Assembly (NCBI RefSeq): GCF_020873875.1
Contig: NZ_JAHWGU010000007.1
Span: forward strand, 1-64,000
Direction: 5' to 3'
DNA from: Actinoplanes sp. DH11
Lineage (GTDB): Bacteria; Actinomycetota; Actinomycetes; Mycobacteriales; Micromonosporaceae
Length of the DNA: 64,000 nt
Positions 9,015 through 17,925 of the stretch are shown here, piece by piece. Made by a program: the position numbers and the translations under genes. How positions within the stretch are numbered: the stretch's first letter is position 1; each line of letters opens with the position of its first letter. The notes under the pieces are model-generated. The model was not told the origin of the DNA and did no database searches. It worked only from the letters and a program-made list of their open reading frames with translations.

Positions 9015-9965
9015 TCAGACGAGTCGGTCGATGGCTTCCAGGAGAGCCCGCAGGTCGGCAGCGGCGCCCCTGTCAACCGCCTCGAAGTCCGCCGCCGCCA
9101 GCTCGCTGCGCAGATCCGAGAGCCTGACGAGGACGTTGCGGCCGAACCCGTCACGCAGGACTTCCAACACCGCCTCGTCCAGGTCTGCAAACACGTCGCG
9201 CTGAGCTGGTGGCACGCCCTCGCGAAAACCGTGCTTCATGTCGTAGACGGCGCGCTGATGGGGGCGGAGCTGGTGGAGAGCATGCAGCGTCCGTGCGGCA
9301 GCCGCACGACTGACACATTTACGCAGCACCGCATCGGGGACGTAGTTCTCTGCCTCCCGCCAAGCCAACAGGTGCACATGCGCGCCATACCCGGCGAGCT
9401 TCTCCACCTTGTCGGCGTTGCCGGGGGCGTCCATCGTCAGCCGGTCGCTGTCCAGAAACGCCACGACCCGAATCAGTCTTAGGAAACGCCTAACCGCCGC
9501 AGCCGCGACATCCGGCATGCGGCCCGTACCGCCGCTGTGCACTACTTCAAACCATCCCTCGCGGTACGCCTGACGCAGCCGCTCCGGACCGAAGACCTCG
9601 ATCAGGGTCCCGAGGAAACGATCGCCATCGGAGGGCAGGTCCTCTACGACCACGACGGCCGACTGGCTCAGATCGGCGGCGAGATCCACCAGGTTGTCGG
9701 TGTCCACCACGATCGACACATGCTGGTCGTTACCGGTCCACGCCGCCTCACGCTTCGAAGCCAGCCGCGCCATCGCCGCATAGCTCTCCGCCAGGGAGGG
9801 GAAATGCGATGGCAAGAAGGCAGCGAAGTCATCGACGTCAAAAGGATCGATGACCCAGTCGTGGCGGCCGACGTCGAAAGTCTCGAGCAGCCGAAATACC
9901 GCCTGAACCTCCGGCTTACGGATGTCGTGCGCGCGGAAGACTTCAGGATCAATCTCTACCCGCAT
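9015..9965 (-). CDS. TOPRIM-like (OLD/DUF4435-type) protein
   Basis: A 316-residue protein starting at ATG 9965 behind AAAGGAGG, inside the last 17 bases of the ATPase gene. The centre has the order of acidic motifs expected of a TOPRIM fold: VVVEDLPSDGDRF (Glu plus Asp), VVAFLDSDRL (DxD) and LAWREAENYVPDAVL (the Glu-Asn-Tyr pattern seen in OLD and DUF4435 proteins). That would make it the metal-dependent nuclease subunit partnering the separate ATPase, as in split OLD-like pairs such as PARIS AriA/AriB. TOPRIM assignment rests on motif order, not on an alignment. The C-terminal 80 residues are helical and acidic. Confidence 0.65.
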   Translation of the reverse strand: MRVEIDPEVFRAHDIRKPEVQAVFRLLETFDVGRHDWVIDPFDVDDFAAFLPSHFPSLAESYAAMARLASKREAAWTGNDQHVSIVVDTDNLVDLAADLSQSAVVVVEDLPSDGDRFLGTLIEVFGPERLRQAYREGWFEVVHSGGTGRMPDVAAAAVRRFLRLIRVVAFLDSDRLTMDAPGNADKVEKLAGYGAHVHLLAWREAENYVPDAVLRKCVSRAAAARTLHALHQLRPHQRAVYDMKHGFREGVPPAQRDVFADLDEAVLEVLRDGFGRNVLVRLSDLRSELAAADFEAVDRGAAADLRALLEAIDRLV

Positions 9966-11238
9966 CGTCTGCCCTCCTTTCCCGCTGCGCCCGCACAAGG
10001 GCTCGCGTCTCGTCGTAGTCCTCGGTGAACACGCCTTCGGGCCAGTAGTCGACGTTGCCGTCAGCATCGACGTGGATCTGCCGGACGACCGAGCTACCGT
10101 CCGCGCGATCAACGAAGTAGACCGCCACGGTCGTCGGATCCGCACCGAATCTGCCCTCAGCGATCCGTCGGCGCAGCCGCAGGAGGAAGGTTTCGCTGTG
10201 CGTCTCGATCAGAAACCGGGTCGAGGTGTCCCGGACGGCCGCCATGTACATGTCGGCGAGCATTGCGTGCGCGGCGGGATGCAGGTGGAGCTCGGGCTGT
10301 TCGACGATCTCCAGCACCGGACGCTGCCCCGGTCGCACCCGGTCGATCGCGCGCTGCACGAAGATTGGCAACATCTGGGCGACGCCGGTGCCAGTGTCGG
10401 CCAGGTTGACCCGAACCGACGGGTCGGTCGTGGAGGTGAGCACGATTGCCCACGTACCGAGCCGGTCCACGGCGTCGACCCGCCATCCCGGCAGGTGTCC
10501 GGCCAGTGCTTCGTTCACCTGACGGATCAGTCGTCCACTGTCCCAGGCCCGGTCACCGGCCAAGATTGAGGCGGCGTACTCGCCGGTGGCGCCGACCTCG
10601 GTCCGAGTCCGGCCCGGAAGGCGATAACGGCGGTGCGGACGGTCACGGAAGGGGCCTAGATAGCGAATGACCGGGTAATTCCCACGGAGACGCCGACCCA
10701 CATCCATCAGGGCTTTACCCGCATCCGGCGCGTTGATGAGGAGGTGCGGAAGCAGTCCGTGGAACTCCACGGCCGACTGCAGAATCTGCTCGTCGAGTTG
10801 TACCTGGTAAACCGGGAAGCGGCCGGTCTCCGGAATGCCGGAGATCCGTTCCAGCCGGCCCCGGGACGTCCCGGCATCGAACAGCTCCAGCGACTCGACG
10901 ACCTCGCGATGCTGCTGCGGTAGGTGGCGGACGGTAGCCACCAGCCGAACCAGTCCATTCGCCTGAACCGCGACATCAACGCCGATATGAGGATCACCGA
11001 CCGGCCCACCGTGGATCAGATCTGCGAAAGACTCGAGCAGATCCTCATTGATCATGTCGATGTCCACCGGTTCCTGCGAATCCGTGCTGATACCCCCGGC
11101 AAGGATGACGGGAGCACGCACGAGGGCGCTCTTGCCTGCGTTGTTGCGACCGAGGACCACGGTGATCGGCCGCAGTTCGATGGACTGCCTGCTGGCGAAG
11201 CCCCGATAGTTGGTCAGAGCCATTCGCGCCAGAACCAT
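9949..11238 (-). CDS. OLD/SMC-like AAA ATPase, DUF3696-type
   Basis: A 429-residue ABC-type ATPase of the AAA_15/OLD group. It has Walker A GRNNAGKSAL (30-39) after ALTNYRGF, a signature region in LADTGTGVAQMLPI, Walker B VLEIVEQPELHLHP and the His switch FLIETHSE. The end (VDYWPEGVFTEDYDETRAL) resembles DUF3696, which closes many defence ATPases. No fused TOPRIM is present; the separate downstream gene seems to supply it. This is the first gene of a tight minus-strand unit of four (ATPase, TOPRIM-like, winged helix, AAA-HerA). It probably senses or binds DNA and controls the nuclease subunit. Confidence 0.85.
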   Translation of the reverse strand: MVLARMALTNYRGFASRQSIELRPITVVLGRNNAGKSALVRAPVILAGGISTDSQEPVDIDMINEDLLESFADLIHGGPVGDPHIGVDVAVQANGLVRLVATVRHLPQQHREVVESLELFDAGTSRGRLERISGIPETGRFPVYQVQLDEQILQSAVEFHGLLPHLLINAPDAGKALMDVGRRLRGNYPVIRYLGPFRDRPHRRYRLPGRTRTEVGATGEYAASILAGDRAWDSGRLIRQVNEALAGHLPGWRVDAVDRLGTWAIVLTSTTDPSVRVNLADTGTGVAQMLPIFVQRAIDRVRPGQRPVLEIVEQPELHLHPAAHAMLADMYMAAVRDTSTRFLIETHSETFLLRLRRRIAEGRFGADPTTVAVYFVDRADGSSVVRQIHVDADGNVDYWPEGVFTEDYDETRALVRAQRERRADDAGRD

Positions 11239-11604
11239 GCCGGACAGGCTAATCAGTAATCGACTAGTTCCTCTACGTAGTCATGAAAACCTCGGATGAT
11301 CCAGCGAACAAGACAAACTGTACGTATCACCCGTACATGACCTAGGTCGATCATCGTCAACAGCAGCACTGATCCACCGCCAGCGCCGCAGATCGGGAGC
11401 CCTCGACTGTCGACCACTGGTCGATTAAAGCCCCACGAGCGGGCGCAAACTTCGGTAGAGGTCACCGCCGCAGTCATCGACACGTGGACGCACTCCTCAC
11501 AGCGGGACAGGCCCTATGCACCCAACACCAACCCGCCGGTTGACACACGGCACTCCCACCGAAGGGCGCTCCACTCCAACTGCGCGAACGGTGCGTTTAC
11601 CCGC
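11239..11604. other. non-coding region upstream of ATPase operon
   Basis: About 370 bases with no convincing gene. It must carry the promoter of the minus-strand four-gene operon; I could not pick an unambiguous -10/-35 pair. Confidence 0.3.
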
Positions 11605-11803
11605 TAGAATCGGCCGGTTTCACCCAGTTACACCCAGCGAACGCTGAAGCTCCTCTTTGGCACGGCGGCTCACTGCGCGCATCCCGGGTGTGCGAGCCCG
11701 ATCCTCTTCGAGGACCGAGGCCTGCTGACCCCGGCGGTGCAAATCGCGCACATCCGGTCCGAGTCGTCCGAGGGGCCGCGCCACGACCCGGCATATGCCG
11801 ACG
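11605..11803 (+). pseudogene. HNH-nuclease N-terminal remnant
   Basis: In one frame this reads TLKLLFGTAAHCAHPGC, then QIAHIRSESSEGPRHDPAYADD. This is the zinc-ribbon beginning of HNH endonucleases of the type LLFGRSGNRCAFPGC...GEIAHI...GPR. No start codon with an RBS is seen, and the HNH core (NLILLC...HH) is missing: after ADD the frame degenerates. Probably a relic of a defence nuclease. Confidence 0.5.
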
Positions 11804-12139
11804 ACGGAGCTCGCGGCGATCGAGCGGCGGCTCAACGGCATTCCGCCGGTCGCCCCGGATGCTGTGCTTCGAGGCCCGATTGCCCACTTGGGCGAGACCG
11901 AACGGCTCCAGCAGGCGGAAGAGCGACTGGCTGAGTCTCCCCTCGAGGCGGCCGCCTTGTTCGGCGAGGTCGCCTCCAAGCTCGAAGCCTCGCCGTTCGC
12001 CCGGCACGCGATGCTCCTTCGGACCTGCCAGTGTGCCGCCCTCGAATCCGGAGGAGACTTCGCGACCGCCGCCGCGCTACGCCTCACCCTGGGATGGGAC
12101 CTCCACGCCTCCGGAAACTCACTCGGCGTGGCTAAGTAG
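11795..12139 (+). CDS. helical hypothetical protein, possibly a gene fragment
   Basis: A 114-residue Ala/Leu/Glu-rich reading frame with TPR-like helical pairs (AEERLAESPLEAAALFGEVASKLEASPFARHAMLL, then CAALESGGDFATAAALRLTLGW). It starts inside the degraded end of the HNH remnant, one frame over, and has no RBS. It may be the next part of the same broken gene instead of an independent one. Confidence 0.35.
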   Translation: MPTTELAAIERRLNGIPPVAPDAVLRGPIAHLGETERLQQAEERLAESPLEAAALFGEVASKLEASPFARHAMLLRTCQCAALESGGDFATAAALRLTLGWDLHASGNSLGVAK

Positions 12140-12197
12140 GGTCCTGTGTTGCGGACGCCCAATGAATCATCGAAGTCCCTTCGACCTCGCTCGAGCC

Positions 12198-12650
12198 TCA
12201 GATGGACTCGGCGGAAACAGTTTGGGGCCGTCCGTGACGAGCCGCATGAATGTCGATGATGCCGTCGCGGCGGTGCACGATGAGCACCAGCGGTTGTGCA
12301 TAGGCCAGTGAGGCGATGCGTATGGACTGGCGGTCCTGCTGGCTTGCGTCACACGCCGCTGGATGGCTGTGCCAGTCTCCGATGTAACCCAGCCAGGGGT
12401 GGCCGAACTTGGCTACGGCCTGATCGAGAGCCCGCTGGGCGAGGCCTTCATGCCGTATCCATGATGTGCCGGTGGCAGCCGGATCTACGACCTCGATGGC
12501 GGCGCGTACCACGACCATGTCGTTGTCCCACCAGCCGAGGAGTAACCCGCCCGCTTCCAAGGGGAAGGCACGTGCGGCTGCGGTCTTGATCGTCTGCCGC
12601 GCATCGGAGTGGATCAGCACTCGGACAACATCAGGGTTCGGGGCTCTCAC
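12198..12650 (-). CDS. cap3: CBASS Cap3, JAB/JAMM isopeptidase
   Basis: A 150-residue Mov34/JAB metalloprotease. The catalytic Glu is E32 (LEAGGLLLG) and the zinc motif is WHSHPAACDASQQD (H94, H96, S103, D106). In type II CBASS, Cap3 cuts the conjugates that Cap2 forms on the CD-NTase C-terminus. The gap between H96 and S103 is six residues, one fewer than the canonical HxHx7Sx2D, which deserves an alignment check. The start overlaps the Cap2 stop by 4 bases and it is the last gene of the operon. Confidence 0.88.
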   Translation of the reverse strand: MRAPNPDVVRVLIHSDARQTIKTAAARAFPLEAGGLLLGWWDNDMVVVRAAIEVVDPAATGTSWIRHEGLAQRALDQAVAKFGHPWLGYIGDWHSHPAACDASQQDRQSIRIASLAYAQPLVLIVHRRDGIIDIHAARHGRPQTVSAESI

Positions 12651-14221
12651 CGATCCGTCCGATAGGCGACCGGAGTTGGTGTCAGAAGGCCGAGCTGGTC
12701 GAAAGGCGGTTCAGTCTGGGGCTGGCGGATGTCGGCCATGCTTGCCGGCAATGTGCACTGGCGGGTCGCCTGGTCGATGACCATCCGGCAGGCTAGGTCG
12801 GCTGCGGCGATGACCGCTGCTGGCGGGGTCCGCGAGACGGGTTCGCCGCACCCGGCCTCCCGCATTCCGGCGCCAATGGGATCGCTGATGAGCGCCGGTA
12901 GGTGCTGTTCGCCGTGGCGCAGCGGGAAGCGGTCGGCTCTGATGATGTCGCCTTCGCGTTGTACGCAGGCTGAGATGACCGTGTGCCCGGTGCCTGCCCC
13001 GGTGATGTTGGCGGCGGTTGCCAGCAGGCTGCTGGCCCGGGCGTGGGCGGTGGCGTCGAGAACGACGTTGTTCGTCTTGACGAGTTCGACGGCCTCTCCG
13101 AGATCGGCGAGGTCCTGATTCTGCAGTTTCACTTTCCCGACGTCGAATCCTGTCGCTGCGAGACGGCTCATGACCGCCATGACCTTGTAATTCCCGACAT
13201 CGTCACTGCCGGCGAGATGGCGCACCACGTTGCCAGGACGCAGCCGCTCGCCGTCAATCAGTGTCAAGCGACGAACCCCAGAGCGGAACAGGATGTCGGC
13301 AGCGAAAGACCCCAGCGCGCCGACACCGACGACGGCGATCCGGACATCGGCCAGTTCCGCGGCGGTCTCGCCTGCGCGCATAGAGCGGGTGGCCATGCTC
13401 GTGTCGGCGCTTTCGCAGGCTCTGATCGTCGGGGTCGGCACTCCTCGCTGCACGGCTACGGCCAGGACCGCGGCATGGCCGTTGCGGGAGTACCGCAGCA
13501 GCAGATAGCCGACGGCACCGAGCGCAATCAGGCGAGCCACCTCACCGGTTCGCTTCAGGGCATGCTCAACGTCGGCCCATTCCCGCGGCGGCGACTGGAC
13601 CTCACCGAGATCGTCGACCCACGCCAGTCCGCGATCTTTGGAATGTAGCTGCTGAGGCCCTCGTGGCGCGATGACGCCCGGTCGGCGTTTCTCGGTCACT
13701 TCGATCGTTCGTGGTGTAGGGCCAGGTGCCGTCTTGAACAGCCCCGCCTTTCCGGCGAGCCGATCAGCGTCGTACAGCACGAGAGTATTGACGTCCCTGA
13801 GCAGGTACCGCTCGAGGTCGCAGACATCGTCGTCCGGCCATCGCACGGCCGTCTGTTCGAGCCAGCCCCGCACCCGGTCCAGGAAGGCCTGCGGCTCACG
13901 CCACGGTGCGAATTCCACTGGCTGTGTGGCGGCATCCCAGAGGCACAGGTTGCCGTCCACGCCGAGTGAGGCGGGCCGGTCGATGTGAAACGTCAGCTGC
14001 ATCGATGTGCCGGAATCGAGGACCCGCACGTCTGGTGCGGTGAAGGGGAATCTCGCGGTTAGCTCCACCTCGATGCGGGCATGGACGAGGCCGCGTACGG
14101 GGTGTCGCCACGGCAGATCGCCACGAAGCCGATCACCGTCGTCGCTGAAACCGAGTTCGCCGAGGCGGGCACGCCAGGAGTCGGCTTCAGCGACGAAGTC
14201 ACTCTGCCAGGAGCTGGTCAT
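12647..14221 (-). CDS. cap2: CBASS Cap2, E2-E1 fusion conjugation enzyme
   Basis: A 524-residue ubiquitin-like conjugating enzyme. Residues 1-150 form an E2-like domain with active Cys C93 (VDGNLCLWD). A linker and inactive adenylation-like region follow, then a ThiF/E1 domain from about 290 with nucleotide loop VVGVGALGSF (near 298-306), DGERLRPGNVVRH and E1 catalytic Cys C458 (EAGCGEP). In type II CBASS this enzyme links the C-terminus of the CD-NTase to target proteins and so primes it. It overlaps the CD-NTase stop and the Cap3 start by ATGA, indicating translational coupling. Confidence 0.92.
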   Translation of the reverse strand: MTSSWQSDFVAEADSWRARLGELGFSDDGDRLRGDLPWRHPVRGLVHARIEVELTARFPFTAPDVRVLDSGTSMQLTFHIDRPASLGVDGNLCLWDAATQPVEFAPWREPQAFLDRVRGWLEQTAVRWPDDDVCDLERYLLRDVNTLVLYDADRLAGKAGLFKTAPGPTPRTIEVTEKRRPGVIAPRGPQQLHSKDRGLAWVDDLGEVQSPPREWADVEHALKRTGEVARLIALGAVGYLLLRYSRNGHAAVLAVAVQRGVPTPTIRACESADTSMATRSMRAGETAAELADVRIAVVGVGALGSFAADILFRSGVRRLTLIDGERLRPGNVVRHLAGSDDVGNYKVMAVMSRLAATGFDVGKVKLQNQDLADLGEAVELVKTNNVVLDATAHARASSLLATAANITGAGTGHTVISACVQREGDIIRADRFPLRHGEQHLPALISDPIGAGMREAGCGEPVSRTPPAAVIAAADLACRMVIDQATRQCTLPASMADIRQPQTEPPFDQLGLLTPTPVAYRTDR

Positions 14222-15234
14222 GCGTAGCGGCCGCTCCCCGCCGGCACGGTGGAAGCCCCTTGCGTCACCGCGGTCGTCTTCTTCTTGGTGCCGTCGGCAT
14301 TGCAGTACTCCGGGAGCGGAAACACCTGCTCCTCGGTCGTGGTGTTCTTGGTGGTGCCGAGCAGCTCACGCCATTTCACCGCTGCCAGGCAGTCGTTGGC
14401 TCCCAGGGCCGCCTCGGCCAACGTCGCTGCCTCGTCAATGCGGGCCGCGGCGGCGGCCAACTGCTCCGGGGTGGCTTTGGTCTTGATTGTCTTCCCATCA
14501 AGCGTCGGGTCGTCGAGACCCTCATCTGCGACGTCGATGAGCAGGTCGGCGATCTCACGGAGGACGACGGTCAGGTACTTGGCGTACGACGTCTCGTTCG
14601 GCTCCAGGTTGCTGAAAGCGTGGTAGGCGAGGACCTCGAAGAAGTAGCCGCCGGGCTGGTCGTCCACCCAGGTTCGGCGGATCTGGCGGATCAGCTTGAC
14701 CATGGGCACATAGACCCCGCTACCGGGATCACCGTCGTAGAGCAGGTAGTCCTTGTTGGCCTGAGTCGTCAGCTCGGCCATCTTGGTGGGGTTCGTCTCG
14801 ACCCACCGAGCGTTCCCGTCATCCTCGATCTTCTGCGGGATTTCCCAGTGATCCCCGCAGGGCCGGGCGATGACGACATCGACGGACAGGTCGTCGTCGG
14901 GGAAGTCGATCATCACGGACCGGTGCTGTCGTGTGACGCGGCCGGGGAAGGATTCTTCAAGGACAGCTGCGACGTGGTCGAGGATTCTCCCGGGACGGAG
15001 GTCTTTGCCGGCCTTGCTCAGCCGGACGAAGACGTCGACGTCCTTGACTCGGCGGATCGACACCTGGCGACCGTAGGAGCCGATCAAAATAGGATCGACC
15101 CCGAGCTTCACAAGCAGATCGTCAGCTTCCAACACCTTGGTGACCTCGGCGTGCGCTGCCTGGGCGTTCTCGGCGTCATCGCTCGGCTCGATGTTGCTCA
15201 GTGCCGTCTTGAAGTGGGTGGCCAACGTGGCCAT
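14218..15234 (-). CDS. CBASS CD-NTase (cyclic oligonucleotide synthase)
   Basis: A 338-residue OAS1/DncV-like nucleotidyltransferase. The first motif is GSYGRQ (52-57), followed by DVDVF (65-69, two metal-binding Asp) and the third Asp in LSVDVVIARP (D119). On phage infection it would make a cyclic di- or trinucleotide that activates the upstream SAVED effector. The C-terminus is short and Gly/Ala-rich (GSGRYA), suitable for Cap2 conjugation. I chose the ATG at 15234 because GGAGAAC lies directly before it; an upstream start would add 20 residues. The product nucleotide cannot be told from sequence alone. Confidence 0.92.
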   Translation of the reverse strand: MATLATHFKTALSNIEPSDDAENAQAAHAEVTKVLEADDLLVKLGVDPILIGSYGRQVSIRRVKDVDVFVRLSKAGKDLRPGRILDHVAAVLEESFPGRVTRQHRSVMIDFPDDDLSVDVVIARPCGDHWEIPQKIEDDGNARWVETNPTKMAELTTQANKDYLLYDGDPGSGVYVPMVKLIRQIRRTWVDDQPGGYFFEVLAYHAFSNLEPNETSYAKYLTVVLREIADLLIDVADEGLDDPTLDGKTIKTKATPEQLAAAAARIDEAATLAEAALGANDCLAAVKWRELLGTTKNTTTEEQVFPLPEYCNADGTKKKTTAVTQGASTVPAGSGRYA

Positions 15235-15432
15235 GTGTTCTCCGTTTTCATGGGCGGGCGAGTGCGCCTGGTACGGCCGCCGAGGGGTGGTCACGGCCAG
15301 TTCCTACGACGCTGTAGGTGGTCTCGATCCGTTGTCGTCGAGCGCCGGTGAGACGGTACGGCAGGGGTACGACAACTTTGCCGCGTCGGTAGGGCGAGTC
15401 GTTGACCTCGGACGCACCGGTGGAATGCCGAG

Positions 15433-16515
15433 TCAGCCGTTCGGGTGAACTGGAAACGCCTCGTACACGCTCGCAATGGGATTGAAGGTGTAAGCCGTCC
15501 ACTGCCCTGGAGCCGGCGCCGCGAGCCGGGCACCGAGGGCCACCGCAATCGCCACCGGCCCGCTCAGGAAGATTGCATGCTGACCGGTCCTCGCCGCCGC
15601 GGGCAACGCCGCAGTGTCCCACACGTTGCATGTTTGGGACACCACTCCGTTGAAGGTCTTCAAATCCTGCTTGAGCAGCCGATTCTCGTTACGGAGCAAC
15701 AGCAGCCAGCCGATGCCGTGTTCTCGGCAGGCTTTCACGACCGCGTCGCGGAACTGGTCGCCACGGTTCTGCAGGTCCAAGGCGATCGCGACCTTCGTCG
15801 CGTCACCGTCATCGAACACCTCCGGGCGTTTCACCGTGAGCGGAGCGGCAGTCCCATCCAGCGTCCGAAGCAATGTCGCGGCGAAGAACGCCGGCGATCC
15901 GGTGTCCTGGCGAAGCTCGTGCACGGCGACATGCTGGGCGTGTGTGTGTCCGAGCCGAGCGCCTAGCCAGAACGCCACGTGCAGAGGCATGGTGGGGATG
16001 AGGTTGACATGCGCCGCTTCGGGGGCGAGCCGTTCGGCGATCATCGTTGCGCGAAGCGTCTCCTCCGCAAGTAGGTCAACCAGCTCACGATTACGTGTGG
16101 GGTCTGTCGAAAGCTCGATCTGCGCCTTCAGCGTCACCGCCGCCGAACCATGGCTGAACCGCTCCGCATGCTGATTTCGCTGTTCAGCGCGCGCGTACCC
16201 ACGGTGGGCATCTACGGCATTAACGATGATCCCCACTCGTAGCCCCATCCGGGCCCGATGCCGCAACCAAAAGCCGAGCCCCATGACAGCCAGACCACCC
16301 ACGACGGCCACTACAAACCAGAAACGACCGGGTTTCTCGCCGGTCATCACCGACTTGCCCATCTCTGTCAAGAAGGTCCCAGCGAACAAGCCCCCAATGG
16401 CGATGGCGGCTGACCCGTCGGTCGCCATGGACCAAAGCCCTTGCGCCCCGGCAGGCTGCTCGCCCGCGCCTACCACCGTCAGCCGCGGCGCATCGGGACG
16501 CTCCACCGTTGCCAC
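15433..16515 (-). CDS. CBASS effector, 2TM-SAVED (Cap14-like)
   Basis: A 360-residue membrane effector. Two hydrophobic helices lie at about 35-52 (GSAAIAIGGLFAGTF) and 64-84 (RFWFVVAVVGGLAVMGLGFWL). A cytosolic SAVED sensor domain occupies about 150-355, recognised from IPTMPLHVAFWLGARLGH and the terminal pattern AIFLSGPVAIAVALGARLA...WTAYTFNP. SAVED binds the cyclic nucleotide, and the transmembrane helices are expected to disrupt the membrane and abort infection. It is the first gene of the minus-strand CBASS operon, about 200 bases before the CD-NTase. The GTG start at 16515 is likely; ATG at 16428 is an alternative. Confidence 0.85.
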   Translation of the reverse strand: MATVERPDAPRLTVVGAGEQPAGAQGLWSMATDGSAAIAIGGLFAGTFLTEMGKSVMTGEKPGRFWFVVAVVGGLAVMGLGFWLRHRARMGLRVGIIVNAVDAHRGYARAEQRNQHAERFSHGSAAVTLKAQIELSTDPTRNRELVDLLAEETLRATMIAERLAPEAAHVNLIPTMPLHVAFWLGARLGHTHAQHVAVHELRQDTGSPAFFAATLLRTLDGTAAPLTVKRPEVFDDGDATKVAIALDLQNRGDQFRDAVVKACREHGIGWLLLLRNENRLLKQDLKTFNGVVSQTCNVWDTAALPAAARTGQHAIFLSGPVAIAVALGARLAAPAPGQWTAYTFNPIASVYEAFPVHPNG

Positions 16516-16719
16516 AGGTTCACCACCGTTACGAAGAAGGAAGAACCGCTCAACCCGGTGAATCCGTCGATGAGCGGGATCGGAATGCCCGGTCAGCCTA
16601 GGACATGGGCGCCGTGGGAACAGCGCACAACTACGAGAGCATGCACCCGATACGATCGCCGCGGATGTCGGAACCTAAGGCGGTGGGCTTACCGGGCCGC
16701 CGGGTGGAGGGCAACGCGG

Positions 16720-17925
16720 GTGGGTAAACGCGCCAATCGTAGGCCGATCTCGTCGGCGGCAAAGACGCCCCAGCTGGAGATCGTCGCCGTACTCGGCGTC
16801 GGGCACGGCGGTGCCCAGCTCGATCAGGAACTGGCCATCTGCCGATCGGCGTTGCTGTACGCGGACCATGTGACTCTGGCGAGCCCGCGGCTGTTCGCAC
16901 TGGTGGCGGCGATGGGCATCGTTTCGGTGACGCCGCAGACATTTCACGAAGTGATGAACCGCGCCCTTCGCGACGGCGGTGACGCGATGCGGGAGGCCGC
17001 AGAATCCACACGCCAACTCGGTGAAGCCCTCGACGCCTTCCCCAGCCGCCATGAGCTGATCCCTGCCCAGCGACGCGAGAAGGCATCGCTTCTGCGGCGG
17101 TTCGACCAAGACCTTGACGGCCTCCGTAGGACAGCTCGCAGAAGCATTTCAGAGCTCGGTGGCGATGAACTGATCCTCGCGATCCAGGAGGGCGTTCTGA
17201 CACTCGAACCTCTGGTCCACACCGAGGAGGAATTCGACGACCTTCCCACGGACGTCCTACTCGGTAGATACGTCGACATTGTCCGCCGGTCGCTGGCGGG
17301 CGGGCACAAGTACCCGTTGTTCGACGCCAGCACCGGAGACCTCGCACGCCTGGGCATCGATGCAGGATATTTCACGAGGTCGGAAGCCACATTGGCCCGC
17401 AGCAAGAACGCCGCGGCTGGAACCGGTTTCATCGACCGGCTCCCCAGCTTCCCGTTTGCGGACGTGTCCGAGGTTCTGGATATCCGGCAGGAGTTGCGTG
17501 CACCGCTGGGTAGATTCCGAAAGGCAGTGTCCGGTCTGTCCTTAGGGGTCGACGTCTCTCCCGAAGACGCCGAGTTCAGCGCCGTATTGAATGCCCGCTG
17601 GATTCAAGAAGTGCAACCCGCACTCGACGAAATCGAAGAGCGCATCCAGCAGGATGCGTCCTTACGTGCGCTCACCGGAAAGTTCACCGCCGGCGTCGTT
17701 GACCCGCTCAAGTCCGCGTTACCAGCCGCTGGACTTGGCAGCCTGAGTTTCGCCGCCGGAGTTGATACCTGGATGGGCGCTGCCGCCGTGATCGGCGCTG
17801 CCGCGGCGGCACCAGCGGTGAAGGCGATCCAGGAACGGCGCAAGGCGATGCGCGACATCGAGAAGCAGCCGTACTACTTCCTCTACAAGACTGAGGACAC
17901 GGTCAGGCCCCGCGAGCTGCGCTGA
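16720..17925 (+). CDS. unknown 401-aa protein divergent from CBASS
   Basis: I do not recognise this family. The GTG at 16720 has GGAGG nine bases upstream, so earlier in-frame starts are unlikely. The N-terminus (LEIVAVLGVGHGGAQLDQEL, then ICRSALLYADHVTLASPRL) has an alpha/beta pattern. The middle (about 100-330) is charged and helical. A hydrophobic Ala-rich helix follows near 350-375 (WMGAAAVIGAAAAAPAVKAI), then a basic tail and KQPYYFLYKTED. The single membrane-type helix near the C-terminus could insert or oligomerise. It is divergent from the CBASS effector and may be an accessory, a separate single-gene defence, or cargo. Confidence 0.7.
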   Translation: MGKRANRRPISSAAKTPQLEIVAVLGVGHGGAQLDQELAICRSALLYADHVTLASPRLFALVAAMGIVSVTPQTFHEVMNRALRDGGDAMREAAESTRQLGEALDAFPSRHELIPAQRREKASLLRRFDQDLDGLRRTARRSISELGGDELILAIQEGVLTLEPLVHTEEEFDDLPTDVLLGRYVDIVRRSLAGGHKYPLFDASTGDLARLGIDAGYFTRSEATLARSKNAAAGTGFIDRLPSFPFADVSEVLDIRQELRAPLGRFRKAVSGLSLGVDVSPEDAEFSAVLNARWIQEVQPALDEIEERIQQDASLRALTGKFTAGVVDPLKSALPAAGLGSLSFAAGVDTWMGAAAVIGAAAAAPAVKAIQERRKAMRDIEKQPYYFLYKTEDTVRPRELR

